Origin: Candidatus Zhuqueibacterota bacterium
GTDB lineage: Bacteria > Zhuqueibacterota > Zhuqueibacteria > Zhuqueibacterales > Zhuqueibacteraceae
Direction of reading: 5' to 3'
Assembly: GCA_022616415.1 (NCBI GenBank)
Contig: JAKEEU010000426.1
Coordinates: 1-64,000 of the forward strand
Length of the DNA: 64,000 nt
Of this stretch, positions 43,063 to 51,841 are shown piece by piece; within the stretch, counting starts at the first letter, position 1, and every line of letters starts with the position of its first letter. The notes beneath the pieces are model-generated. The model saw only the letters and a program-made list of their open reading frames with translations, was not told the DNA's origin and did no database searches. The translations under genes were made by a program, and so were the position numbers.

Positions 43063-43794
43063 CTACGACTTACCCGGCAGCTTCGCCAAATATGCTTTTG
43101 CGGTTGAATCCTTGGGCGCATATTTGAGCACATTTTCCCAGGCTTTCCGCGCTTCCTCCATTTTGCCGCATTTTGCGTAAAACACCCCGAGATTCAACCA
43201 GACGTCGGGCAGGGAGGGGTGCAGTTCTAAAATCGCTTTGTAACTATAAAGAGCTGCCGCCGTGTCGCCACGCATCATGTACAAGATTGCCAGGTTATTC
43301 CGCAAGGCAACAAAGCGAGGCTCGATCGACAGCGCCACTTGAAACGCTTCGATGGCTTCATCCACCCGCCCGGCGCGGCGCAATGATTCCCCGTAATTCA
43401 CCCACAGCATGAGCTGGTCCGGATTGTTTTCAACGAGATTTTCCCAATCCTGAATGTTCTTGAGCTCCGCCTGCAAGCTTTCGGCTTTGGCCAGATAACG
43501 CTTGCCCTCTCCTTGCTGGCCGAGGCGAACCAAAGCTTGGCCAAGATTATAATTGGCCCAATATTCCGCGCTGTCCGCCAATAGCAGAGCGGCAGTGTAA
43601 ATTTTTTGGCTAAACGCATCTTGCGCTTGAATCAAAAATTGCGGCGCTTTCGAATTTGCAGAACGTCTCTGCTTCTCCGTACTTGAACGTTTTTCGTTGT
43701 CTGACTGCCAGCCCGCACTCAACAAGATTGATGCAAGGAGAGCGATGAACAGACAGGAAGTCTTGTTTCGCAGTTTTGGCATACGGATAGACAC
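43063..43794 (-). CDS. TPR protein shortened by an internal deletion
   Basis: 243 aa, paralogous to the TPR lipoproteins at 54168 and 26389 but about 170 residues shorter. The frame goes from 'AALLLADSAEY' straight into 'WANYNLGQALVRLGQQGEGK'. In the 54168 paralogue the same two blocks ('ALFLADSAAYY' and 'YWANYSLGQALVRA') are separated by about five TPRs. The remaining TPRs are intact and it ends 'AKAYLAKLPGKS'. The lipobox position reads 'LLSAGWQSD', with tryptophan where paralogues have cysteine, so it is probably not lipidated. GTG 43794 overlaps the DUF1080 stop (TAGTG) with AAGGAG 8 nt upstream. Confidence 0.8.
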   Translation of the reverse strand: MSIRMPKLRNKTSCLFIALLASILLSAGWQSDNEKRSSTEKQRRSANSKAPQFLIQAQDAFSQKIYTAALLLADSAEYWANYNLGQALVRLGQQGEGKRYLAKAESLQAELKNIQDWENLVENNPDQLMLWVNYGESLRRAGRVDEAIEAFQVALSIEPRFVALRNNLAILYMMRGDTAAALYSYKAILELHPSLPDVWLNLGVFYAKCGKMEEARKAWENVLKYAPKDSTAKAYLAKLPGKS

Positions 43795-44483
43795 TACTTC
43801 AACTCCTTAATCTTGATATTCCTGAACCAGATCGGCGCATCTGCATGTTTGCCCTGGAATCCGATGTGTCCCCGGACAGGCAGCTCATCCAGCGGCTTGC
43901 TCAGCCAGGCAGGGATCTCCGATCCGTCCGGGTTGGTCTTGGCCGAGGTCCAGCGGCTCATATCCATCTCTATGATAAGCTCGCCATTGAGCGCAACCCA
44001 GATCTTCTTATCAACACAAGTGATCGTGTAGCGATTCCATTCGCCCGGCTTCTTGACAACGCGCTTGCGAGCTGCGAGGTGGCCGAAAATCGCGCCGCAT
44101 TGCCACGTTGCCGGCGCGTTAGCCCATTTCTCGTGGTGGTCATCGGCAATTTGGACCTCGACGGAATTCGGAATCCAATCTTCGAGGTTGCTCGCGTGCA
44201 CGATCACACCGCTGTTGGTGCCAGGTGCGGTCTTGAATTCCAGGTCCAGAATAAAGTTGCCGTATTGTCCCTGGCTCCAAATCGCTCTGTCTTCGCTTGC
44301 TGTAAGCACACCCCCTTGGAAGCTCCAGATTCCCTCAGGGCGGATCGCGTTCGACAAGTCTGGCTTGAACAGATCAACCCAACCTGGTTCTGTGGTATCG
44401 GGATGAGCTTTTGGTGGAACCTGTGCGTAATGGCTGCCGACAAATACGAAAGTGACAACAGCCGTAAGGATGAGACTTTTCAT
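43794..44483 (-). CDS. DUF1080 (3-keto-disaccharide hydrolase-like) secreted protein
   Basis: A 229-aa exported protein (signal near 'LILTAVVTFVFVGSHYAQ') with a single concanavalin-like DUF1080 domain: 'GWVDLFKPDLSNAIRPEG', 'FQGGVLTASEDRAIWSQGQY', 'NFILDLEFKTAPGTNSGVIV' and 'RGHIGFQGKHADAPIWFRNI'. Members cleave 3-keto-glycosides produced by oxidoreductases of the Gfo/Idh/MocA family, one of which lies two genes downstream. It overlaps the CRTAC1 gene upstream (ATGA) and the TPR gene downstream (1 nt), so the three are one translationally linked unit. Confidence 0.9.
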   Translation of the reverse strand: MKSLILTAVVTFVFVGSHYAQVPPKAHPDTTEPGWVDLFKPDLSNAIRPEGIWSFQGGVLTASEDRAIWSQGQYGNFILDLEFKTAPGTNSGVIVHASNLEDWIPNSVEVQIADDHHEKWANAPATWQCGAIFGHLAARKRVVKKPGEWNRYTITCVDKKIWVALNGELIIEMDMSRWTSAKTNPDGSEIPAWLSKPLDELPVRGHIGFQGKHADAPIWFRNIKIKELK

Positions 44484-46303
44484 GGCCGCTCGGTTTTGTG
44501 TTCAATTTGTTGTGTACTATTAGAGTTTCTGCCTGGCAAGGGTCTTTGTTCAAAAGCGCCGCTGCCTTCGACGACGTGTATTTCCTGATTCGATTCGAAT
44601 CCAACGTAGCGATCGATCTGCCGGCTCGGCCAATAAATAAAAAGCGAATCGACACGCGTGGCATTGCCAAGGCCGAACGTCACGGTTTTTTCCGAATGCG
44701 AAAGGTAGCTGGAACCGGTGCGAACGCGCCGCTCCATTCTTTGGCTGCCGGCCACGGCGACGACACGCGCGCCAACGCCGTTGCGGTTGCTGCGCCGCCC
44801 CTCCAAATGAACTCGCAAAAAACGAGGGTTCTCAAAGTCGTTCCGCCACAAGTGTACCGGCCCGGTGTTTTCAGTAATCAAAATATCCGGATCGCCGTCG
44901 CGATCGAAATCGCCATAAGCAGCGCCGCGCGCCACTATGGGCTGGCTAAAAACACCGCCGATCTTTTTGCCGGTTTCATCAAACGTGCCGTCGTTATTGC
45001 TCAAAAAAAGCTGCGGCGCTTGTGCATAAGTGATTCCATTCATGAACTTGGTACGAATCGGATAAACATGGCCATTCGCCACAAAAAGATCGAGGTCGCG
45101 GTCGAAATCCACATCGAGGAGGAAGAGACCAAAGGTCAACGTCAGAAAACTTGGCTGCCCGATTTTGGAAACCGCGGCGCGATCGACAAACCAACCTTGT
45201 TTGTTGTAACGATACACCCCAATGGTTTCTTCGGAAAAGTTGCCGATGAACACCGAGACTTGTCCGGTGGTATCCATAACGCCGGCGTCAATTCCCATAC
45301 CGGCGCGGGCTTCGCCAAACTCGCTGTAAGCAATTCCCATAATCGTGCCTTTTTCCGCAAAAGTGCCGTTGCGATTATTTTCGTACAAGAGCGTGCGCTC
45401 GCCATCATTCGAGATGACGAGATCGGGCCAGCCATCTCGGTTGAAGTCCAGCTCGGCGACACCAAGAGATTTGCCCGGCTCGGCCCCGAAACCTGCTTTG
45501 CTGGTCATTTCCGTAAATATGCCGTTCCCATTATTGTGATAATAGTTATTCGGAACGCCCACGTACATGCCCGGCGGGCAGTATTCTTTGACGCCGCCTT
45601 CGACATAGCACGGGATGTCTTTTTCCGGCGACCAGTCGGCGTAATTGCACACGTAAAGATCGAGCCAACCGTCCTTATCCGCATCAAAAAAAATCGCCGA
45701 GCTACTCCAGCGAATCGGCTTGGCCATCACGCCGGATTTCTTGGCAACTTCCGTGAAAACGCCGCCGTCGTTGCGAAACAACATGTTCTCGTGCAGCGTT
45801 GTGAAAAGGAAATCCTCATCGCCGTCGTTGTCGTAATCCGCGACCGTGATGGCGGTGCCATAGGCGCGAATGCCTTCGAGTCCGGCTTCTTTGGTTTTCT
45901 GTGAAAATGTCGCGTCGCCGTTATTGCGATAGAGCCATAACGCCGGCGGCTCCTGCGGAAGGGTGTTGGGCGCCAAAGCGCCGCCGCCGACCAGCAGAAT
46001 ATCGAGCCAGCCGTCGCCGTCGTAATCGATGAAGCCGCAGCCGGCGCCCATTTGCTCCGGAAACCAAACTTTGCCAAACGCGCCGTTGATGTATTTGAAG
46101 TCGTTCAGTCCGGCGGCTGCAGTAACGTCAGTGAAAGCCGGCATAACTACATGATTGGAAACGGTAACAGACCCTTCTTGTTTTGAGGTTTCTGAGTTAC
46201 AACCAAACCCTAAAATTGAAATTAATAACGTGATAAAAAAAAGAGGCAAGTCAATCCGACAAAGCGATTTGATCGCTTCAGCTCCTGAGGAAAGATATCG
46301 CAT
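44480..46303 (-). CDS. CRTAC1-like ASPIC/UnbV lipoprotein with FG-GAP propeller
   Basis: About 607 aa. Signal and lipobox 'LLISILGFGC'. FG-GAP/VCBS blades: 'GCGFIDYDGDGWLDILLVGG', 'VADYDNDGDEDFLFTTL', 'FFDADKDGWLDLYVCNY', 'ELDFNRDGWPDLVISND', 'LLDVDFDRDLDLFVANGH' and 'YGDFDRDGDPDILITENT'. The C-terminal ASPIC/UnbV domain has 'RTGSSYLSHSEKTVTFGLG'. It is the most divergent of the three paralogues here: the segment after 'NYADWSPEKDIPCY' differs from the shared 'LDGKTKSYCTPELY' of the other two. ATG 46303 gives the best-placed signal; the frame is open to 46333. It leads the unit CRTAC1-DUF1080-TPR. Confidence 0.9.
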   Translation of the reverse strand: MRYLSSGAEAIKSLCRIDLPLFFITLLISILGFGCNSETSKQEGSVTVSNHVVMPAFTDVTAAAGLNDFKYINGAFGKVWFPEQMGAGCGFIDYDGDGWLDILLVGGGALAPNTLPQEPPALWLYRNNGDATFSQKTKEAGLEGIRAYGTAITVADYDNDGDEDFLFTTLHENMLFRNDGGVFTEVAKKSGVMAKPIRWSSSAIFFDADKDGWLDLYVCNYADWSPEKDIPCYVEGGVKEYCPPGMYVGVPNNYYHNNGNGIFTEMTSKAGFGAEPGKSLGVAELDFNRDGWPDLVISNDGERTLLYENNRNGTFAEKGTIMGIAYSEFGEARAGMGIDAGVMDTTGQVSVFIGNFSEETIGVYRYNKQGWFVDRAAVSKIGQPSFLTLTFGLFLLDVDFDRDLDLFVANGHVYPIRTKFMNGITYAQAPQLFLSNNDGTFDETGKKIGGVFSQPIVARGAAYGDFDRDGDPDILITENTGPVHLWRNDFENPRFLRVHLEGRRSNRNGVGARVVAVAGSQRMERRVRTGSSYLSHSEKTVTFGLGNATRVDSLFIYWPSRQIDRYVGFESNQEIHVVEGSGAFEQRPLPGRNSNSTQQIEHKTERP

Positions 46304-46356
46304 AGCTTCCACATGTGTCGTGCGATAAGCCATGGGGAGAAAATGAAAAGCGAATG

Positions 46357-46455
46357 CTACACTGTTGCGGGGTCAATCGCCACAATCCCTGCACTAGCAT
46401 AGCGTTTGAAGTCAGCAGTATTAATCGTAAGAATATGCATCACTCCATTTACTCT
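46357..46455 (-). pseudogene. C-terminal remnant of a VapC-type PIN toxin
   Basis: The minus-strand frame 'RVNGVMHILTINTADF' followed by 'KRYASAGIVAIDPATV' and a stop matches the end of VapC-family PIN ribonucleases, including the 'T.N..DF' block that carries a late acidic metal-binding residue. It is preceded by an in-frame stop at 46456-46458. No antitoxin is nearby. The rest of 46304-46680 has no gene. Confidence 0.6.
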
Positions 46456-46596
46456 TCATAGGAGACCATGTTTCTCAACAACGCTCCAGCCTATAAATAT
46501 AACATAATATCGAAATAATGCAACTAAAAGTTTTGGCATCGAAGGTTCTGTTTTTATTGCAAAAGTTCTTGATAATAAAATGTTGGCATCTTTGAG

Positions 46597-46626
46597 TTGA
46601 TTTTGGTATATTGGGTTGAGTATACT
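46597..46626 (+). promoter_or_regulatory. Candidate promoter for the GWxTD gene
   Basis: TTGATT (46597-46602), an 18-nt spacer and TATACT (46621-46626), about 50 nt before the GWxTD start codon at 46681. Confidence 0.45.
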
Positions 46627-46680
46627 TAAATCAATCAAGGAGACCTAAGGTCAAGAAAATTAAAATCGGAGCGATACCGA

Positions 46681-49008
46681 ATGCGATTTGCATGGAAGCA
46701 TCTGCTTTTATCTTTGATACTCCTCTTCGCCGGTGTTGATGTCATTCTGTCTCAAACCGGCAATGTTTGGTGGGAGCCAATGTTCCAGACGGGGCTTTCG
46801 CTGCTCGAGCAAAAGCAATTCGCCGCCGCCCGCGAACAGTTTAGCAAAATCTTGATAAGAAATAAAAATATAGCTCAAGCTTACTACGGCCTCGGTTTGA
46901 GTTATGCCATCGAGAAACCCAATAGCCGGGAGGCGCTAAACCAATTCAAAAAGGCAATCAAAATCGATGAGAATTACGCTGAAGCTTACTACCAATCCGC
47001 TCTGGTTTACATCAATATCAAACAGTTCCAAGACGCCCGCGACCTCCTTTACACGGCGACTCGAAAAGATCCAAAATTCGTTGACGCCTGGCTAAGGCTT
47101 GGCGAGGTCGAGGCGGAACACGGCGAAAGCAGCAAAGCGGTTGAGGCATACTTAAAAGCTTACAACAACAATCCTGATAATGAAGATCTTTACAACCGCC
47201 TCATCATCATCAGCATCAAACTTCATGAGGAGAACAAGGTTATCGCATACCTGGAAGAACTTGCCGGGAGCGCCGATAACCACGAATTGCGTTCCGACAT
47301 CGCCTATCTCTATTTTGTTAGTGGAGACCTCGACAGGAGCATGTCCATCGTCAGCACGATTCCACCGCACATCGCGAATACGAGAATCAATTTATTGCAG
47401 GCCAATCTGTATTTTGAGAATGAAAACAACACGACCGGACTTGCCTATTACTGGTCTGCCGTGAACAGCATTCAGAGTGAAGCCGATGCCGCGGCATTAT
47501 TGCGGGATTCCATTTATATCATGAGCAACGAAGAATACGCCAGACTGCTGAAGGTGCCCATGGCCGAAGTTTGGAAGTTCTACTATGGGTTCTGGCGCTC
47601 ACGCGATCCCGATCCCAGCACGGATGAAAATGAACGGATACCGGAGTACTATCGTCGGTTGAGCTATGCGCGCAAATCGTACCGGAGAACGACAAAAGTC
47701 GATGACCGACGGTTCAAGCTGGAACACCCTTTAAATGATCGTTTCCATCCAAAAGTCGGCAGTGAAATGTTTGCAGGTTTCCTGCTTGATGCTCTGCAAG
47801 AAAATCGCGATCTGGATGACATGGGTCTCATTTACATAAGACACGGCCAACCCGACCACACCGCCACTGCACCGAACCCGGAATTGCCGCAAAACGTGTC
47901 ATGGAAATTCGATGAAAAATGGAACCGCCCGGAATTGACCTTTCATTTTACCAAATGGGGCGGCGGTTCCGGATGGATTATCTCATCACTGCCGATAACC
48001 TTTGAAGATCGGTGGGACCTTGGCGGCATTTATGCACGGTTGGATCCGAAAACCCCCGGGTACGAGAACCTGACTTATTCCGATCTCGCAAATTATTACG
48101 AACAGGTTGATCTTGACGCCCAGGCTCAAGCCAGCATTGGCATTCGAACAGAGACCTCGGACTACCAGTATACCGAAATCGAATCGTTGGAATTCCCGTT
48201 ACATTTTACCACGTTCCGGGGTGAGGAAGAAAAACTGCTTCTTGAAGTTTACTACGGCCTCAGCGGTGAAGGGACCCTGCTAAAGTCAACGGAAGAGGGG
48301 ACGGTTCTGGCCTTGGATGAGTTTTTTGGTTTTTACGACGAGCACTGGAACGAAGTCGGCAAACTGCGTTCAGAAAACAAAATAAAGGTTGGACTAACCC
48401 CGGAACAATGGCGATTGGCTAATATTGTCGATGTTCGTCGCTTTCAAGTAATGCCGGGAAAACATCATTTTGAAGTTCAGATACGGGATCGGGTTTCCGG
48501 CAAAATGGGTGTCTATAAGGGAGAACATTATTTTGAAGATTTATGGAGCAAGGATTCTCTCCTGGTCAGCGATGTCATTCTTTCCGGCCCGATAACGCCG
48601 GCCGAAAATACCGGCAAGTTTGTGAAGGAGGGGATCCGCTACATTCCACATATGTTTTCCGATTTCAAAATAGGTGAAGGGATCGGGCTATACTTCGAGA
48701 TTTACAACCTCTTTTATAACGCTGAGGGTCAAACCAATTTCAGAATCACATGTACTTTGCAGTCATACGGAGTGGGTGCCGCCGGTTCCAAAAATATAAT
48801 TGGGTTCTTTAAAAGCCTTTTCGACAAAGACAAGGAGGCCGTCAGCACATTCTACGATTATTCGGGACAAACACGCAACGAGAAAATCTATATAAACTTC
48901 GATCTCAAAGGTCATGGCGCCGGGCGCTACGAATTAGTTCTCGATATCAATGATCTTCAAACCGGGAAAACCGTTCGCAAGAGAGTCGGCATGAAAATTC
49001 AAGGATAA
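46681..49008 (+). CDS. GWxTD-domain protein with N-terminal TPRs
   Basis: A 775-aa exported protein (signal 'LLLSLILLFAGVDVILSQ'). Residues about 30-220 contain TPRs ('IAQAYYGLGLSYAIEKPN', 'AEAYYQSALVYINIKQFQDA'). The middle has the GWxTD block: 'WKFYYGFWRSRDPDPSTDEN', 'ERIPEYYRRLSYARKSY' and 'DDMGLIYIRHGQPDHTATAP'. The C-terminal half is beta-rich. GWxTD proteins occur almost only in KSB1, Calditrichota, Gemmatimonadetes and relatives, and their function is unknown. It is the only plus-strand gene between two minus-strand CRTAC1/TPR blocks and converges on the TPR gene at 49028 with a 19-nt gap and no visible terminator. Confidence 0.9.
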   Translation: MRFAWKHLLLSLILLFAGVDVILSQTGNVWWEPMFQTGLSLLEQKQFAAAREQFSKILIRNKNIAQAYYGLGLSYAIEKPNSREALNQFKKAIKIDENYAEAYYQSALVYINIKQFQDARDLLYTATRKDPKFVDAWLRLGEVEAEHGESSKAVEAYLKAYNNNPDNEDLYNRLIIISIKLHEENKVIAYLEELAGSADNHELRSDIAYLYFVSGDLDRSMSIVSTIPPHIANTRINLLQANLYFENENNTTGLAYYWSAVNSIQSEADAAALLRDSIYIMSNEEYARLLKVPMAEVWKFYYGFWRSRDPDPSTDENERIPEYYRRLSYARKSYRRTTKVDDRRFKLEHPLNDRFHPKVGSEMFAGFLLDALQENRDLDDMGLIYIRHGQPDHTATAPNPELPQNVSWKFDEKWNRPELTFHFTKWGGGSGWIISSLPITFEDRWDLGGIYARLDPKTPGYENLTYSDLANYYEQVDLDAQAQASIGIRTETSDYQYTEIESLEFPLHFTTFRGEEEKLLLEVYYGLSGEGTLLKSTEEGTVLALDEFFGFYDEHWNEVGKLRSENKIKVGLTPEQWRLANIVDVRRFQVMPGKHHFEVQIRDRVSGKMGVYKGEHYFEDLWSKDSLLVSDVILSGPITPAENTGKFVKEGIRYIPHMFSDFKIGEGIGLYFEIYNLFYNAEGQTNFRITCTLQSYGVGAAGSKNIIGFFKSLFDKDKEAVSTFYDYSGQTRNEKIYINFDLKGHGAGRYELVLDINDLQTGKTVRKRVGMKIQG

Positions 49009-49027
49009 AATCTTCGTTTCTTTCCAT

Positions 49028-50080
49028 TCATCTGGAGGCGGTCAGGCGTTTAAGATTTTTTACGGCGCGTTCGGTGTTCTTGTTCGCGGGTTCCAGGTAA
49101 TGAGCGACCAAATAGGCTTTCAGGGCTTCATCAAGTCGCCCGCTAACATAAAGTAAATCTGCGAGTGTGACCCATAATATCGGCCGATCAGGATGGGTCT
49201 GCGCAGAATAACGAGCCAGGCCAATATCGGAAGCAATTTGTTGCAGGCTATCGACCTTCGCCAGATGAGCCTGGCCCTCGTCAAGCCGCCCTGATGCAAT
49301 CAAGGCCCGGCCGAGGTTATAATGGGCGCCGTGATACCAGGGTTTTTTCGATACGGCGGTTGTCAAGTAAGGAATCGCTTTCTCCATTTCACTAAGCTGA
49401 TAGAGAAGCGTGCCAACGTAGTAGTGGTACTCGCCATTCTCGGGATAGAGTTTCAATGCCTGCATCTGGTATTCGAGCGCTTTTTCAAATTCGCCATTCT
49501 CGCTGTAGATGTGCCCCAAGTCATTGTAGACCTCGACGTAATTTTCATTCAATTTTATGACATACTCAAAGGCCGAAATGGCTTCATCAATTTCACCGAG
49601 GTTTTTATGTGAACGACCCATTTGCATCAGGATGGCGCATTTTTCTTTTTTCGAATCACCGGAACTTACCCGTTCCCACTCGCGAGCGTAATGCGTGAGC
49701 GCTTCCCGGTATTGCTCACGGTGAAATGCGTTATTGCCCAGGTTAAACCAAATCGAGGGATAACCGGGGTCGAGCTGCAAAACTGTTGTGAGCGCAACTT
49801 TGGCGTCCGGGAAGCGGTTAACCGCGGTCAGCGCCTGTGCCTTAATAAAATAGCAATATGGGATGTCCTGTCGCTGCGCAATGACTCTGTCGCAAATTGC
49901 GATCGCCGTTCCAAACGCGCCCTCAGCCAGGGCTTTCCCGGCCGAATCGAGCATGCTTGTGATACGAGGTCCCTCGTATGGAGCAACATACTCTTGCTTT
50001 TGCTCGCTGTCACAACCGGCATAATAGAGAACGAGAAATGTGCAACAGATCAAAACTTTTTTTAACCTACAATCTAACAT
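49028..50080 (-). CDS. TPR lipoprotein
   Basis: 350 aa with a lipoprotein signal ('LICCTFLVLYYAGC'). Seven or more TPRs: 'WFNLGNNAFHREQYREALTHY', 'GRSHKNLGEIDEAISAFEYV', 'YNDLGHIYSENGEFEKALEY' and 'HYNLGRALIASGRLDEGQ'. It shares the 'PW.HGAHYNLG.AL' block with the paralogue at 52831. It is the last gene of the unit TPR-TPR-PPIase-CRTAC1-TPR, 36 nt after the CRTAC1 stop. Presumably a periplasmic or outer-membrane-anchored partner of the CRTAC1 protein. Confidence 0.87.
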   Translation of the reverse strand: MLDCRLKKVLICCTFLVLYYAGCDSEQKQEYVAPYEGPRITSMLDSAGKALAEGAFGTAIAICDRVIAQRQDIPYCYFIKAQALTAVNRFPDAKVALTTVLQLDPGYPSIWFNLGNNAFHREQYREALTHYAREWERVSSGDSKKEKCAILMQMGRSHKNLGEIDEAISAFEYVIKLNENYVEVYNDLGHIYSENGEFEKALEYQMQALKLYPENGEYHYYVGTLLYQLSEMEKAIPYLTTAVSKKPWYHGAHYNLGRALIASGRLDEGQAHLAKVDSLQQIASDIGLARYSAQTHPDRPILWVTLADLLYVSGRLDEALKAYLVAHYLEPANKNTERAVKNLKRLTASR

Positions 50081-50116
50081 CTCTCACTTAAAAGAGAATT
50101 GCAAAGCAATGTGTGC

Positions 50117-51841
50117 TCAGTTGTTTGCGAGTTTTTTTTCGGCAGCCTCAAAAAGCTTGATTTCACGATCTGCTTTAATGGAAGTTAGGCGCTCGACCTT
50201 TCCCGCCGGCCATTGCACAACCAAGGTATCGACCTCGGCGGCGGCGCCTAATCCGAAGGTGGCGGCGGCTTCAGAATGTGACAGAAAGCTCGAACCGGAG
50301 CGAATTCGCCGGTACATTCGCATCTCACCGACAGTCGCGATCAACTGGACGCCGTAGCCATTGCGATTGGAGGTATTGCCTTCTACAGTCACACGCAAAT
50401 AATGCTTGCCAGCGCCTGCACTCTCATTGCGCCATAGATGCACCGGGCCGCCATTCTCCGTCACAAGAATATCGAGGTCGCCATCGCGATCATAATCAGT
50501 GCAGGCCGCGCCTCTGGCCACCAGCGGAGCAGCGAGAACGCCGCCGATTTCGGGGGCCGCATCCCAAAAATTGCCTTTGCCATCATTTAAAAACAAGTGC
50601 GGCGGCTGACGAAATTTGACGCCGTCCTGCGTTCGTTCGATTTCGTGAACGACATGTCCGTTCGCGGCAAACAGGTCCAGGTCTCCATCCAGGTCAATAT
50701 CTAATAACATGAGACCGAAAGTCAGGGTCAGCAGACTCACTCTGCCAATCTTCGAAGCTGCTGCGCGATCGACAAAAATCCCGTCCCCGGCATGGCGATA
50801 GACCCCGATCATCTCCTTTGCAAAATTTCCCACGAATACGGATTCTTCGCCGGTGTTATCGACGACTCCGACATCGATTCCCATTCCGGCACGGGCTCGA
50901 CCATTTTCATCATACGCAATCCCGCTCAAGATGCCCTTTTCCGTAAAAGTGCCGTCGCCATTATTGACATATAATTCATTACGCTGGGTATCGTTGGCAA
51001 CCGTCAAATCCGGCCAGCCGTCGCGATTAAAATCGAACTCCGCGACGCCGAGTGTCTTTCCCGGCCCGCCGGCAAATCCGGCTCGCGCGGTCCAGTCCGA
51101 AAAAGTGCCGTCGCTATTATTATGATAGAAACGGCTGTTGATTCCGGTATAAAGCTCCGGCGTGCAATAGCTCTTGGTCTTACCATCGAGCGAACACCAG
51201 ATATCGGTTTCGGGCGACCACTCCACATAATTGCCGACGTAAAGATCCAGCCAGCCATCCTTATCCGCATCGAAAAATATGGCGGAAGTACTCCAAACCT
51301 CGTCCCCGGCGAGGCCCGCCGCCTGTGAGACTTCGGAAAACCGCCCCCCGTTATTCTGAAATAATTGATTCCGGCCGACCGTGGTCAAAAAGATATCATC
51401 ATCGCCATCGTTATCATAGTCGCCGATCGTCACCCCAAGGCCATAACCTCGCGCTTCGCTAAGGCCAACTTTCTCGGTCACTTCAACAAAATGCCCGGCT
51501 CCCGAATTTTGATACAAGGCAAGGACGGGGGTCGTGTCATTATCAGCCCAGGTTCCGCCTCGCACCAGAACGATATCGGGCCAGTCGTCACGATCATAAT
51601 CAAAAAACCCGCAACCGGCGCCCATGGTTTCGGGAAACCACTTCTTTCCAAATGCCCCGGTCATATGCAGAAAATTTCCCAGGCCCGCTGAATGGGTGAT
51701 GTCGGTAAAATGAAGAATGCCGGAACGGCTGTTCCCCTTATCCGTTGCGCGTTTTTTAGGAGAGCGGTCATTATTGCCACACGCAAAAAGAAATAAGCAT
51801 GCAATGAATAAGAAAAGTATATGCTGAATAAATCGTGTCAT
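50117..51841 (-). CDS. CRTAC1-like ASPIC/UnbV lipoprotein with FG-GAP propeller
   Basis: 574 aa with lipobox 'FIACLFLFAC'. Propeller blades: 'GCGFFDYDRDDWPDIVLVRG', 'IGDYDNDGDDDIFLTTV', 'FFDADKDGWLDLYVGNY', 'EFDFNRDGWPDLTVAND', 'LLDIDLDGDLDLFAANGH' and 'CTDYDRDGDLDILVTENG'. The C-terminal ASPIC/UnbV domain has 'RSGSSFLSHSEAAATFGLG'. It overlaps the upstream PPIase gene by ATGA, so the parvulin chaperone and the propeller are made together. It is very similar over its full length to the paralogue at 35622-37418. Confidence 0.92.
   Translation of the reverse strand: MTRFIQHILFLFIACLFLFACGNNDRSPKKRATDKGNSRSGILHFTDITHSAGLGNFLHMTGAFGKKWFPETMGAGCGFFDYDRDDWPDIVLVRGGTWADNDTTPVLALYQNSGAGHFVEVTEKVGLSEARGYGLGVTIGDYDNDGDDDIFLTTVGRNQLFQNNGGRFSEVSQAAGLAGDEVWSTSAIFFDADKDGWLDLYVGNYVEWSPETDIWCSLDGKTKSYCTPELYTGINSRFYHNNSDGTFSDWTARAGFAGGPGKTLGVAEFDFNRDGWPDLTVANDTQRNELYVNNGDGTFTEKGILSGIAYDENGRARAGMGIDVGVVDNTGEESVFVGNFAKEMIGVYRHAGDGIFVDRAAASKIGRVSLLTLTFGLMLLDIDLDGDLDLFAANGHVVHEIERTQDGVKFRQPPHLFLNDGKGNFWDAAPEIGGVLAAPLVARGAACTDYDRDGDLDILVTENGGPVHLWRNESAGAGKHYLRVTVEGNTSNRNGYGVQLIATVGEMRMYRRIRSGSSFLSHSEAAATFGLGAAAEVDTLVVQWPAGKVERLTSIKADREIKLFEAAEKKLANN

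Noticed and set aside
44498..45904. 468-codon plus-strand ORF opposite a CRTAC1 gene
   Set aside because: The minus strand encodes clear FG-GAP calcium-binding repeats; the plus frame is open only because of the repeated GAC/GAT codons read backwards.
46456..46638. 60-codon minus-strand ORF upstream of the GWxTD gene
   Set aside because: AT-rich, no ribosome binding site, overlaps the promoter candidate for the plus-strand gene.
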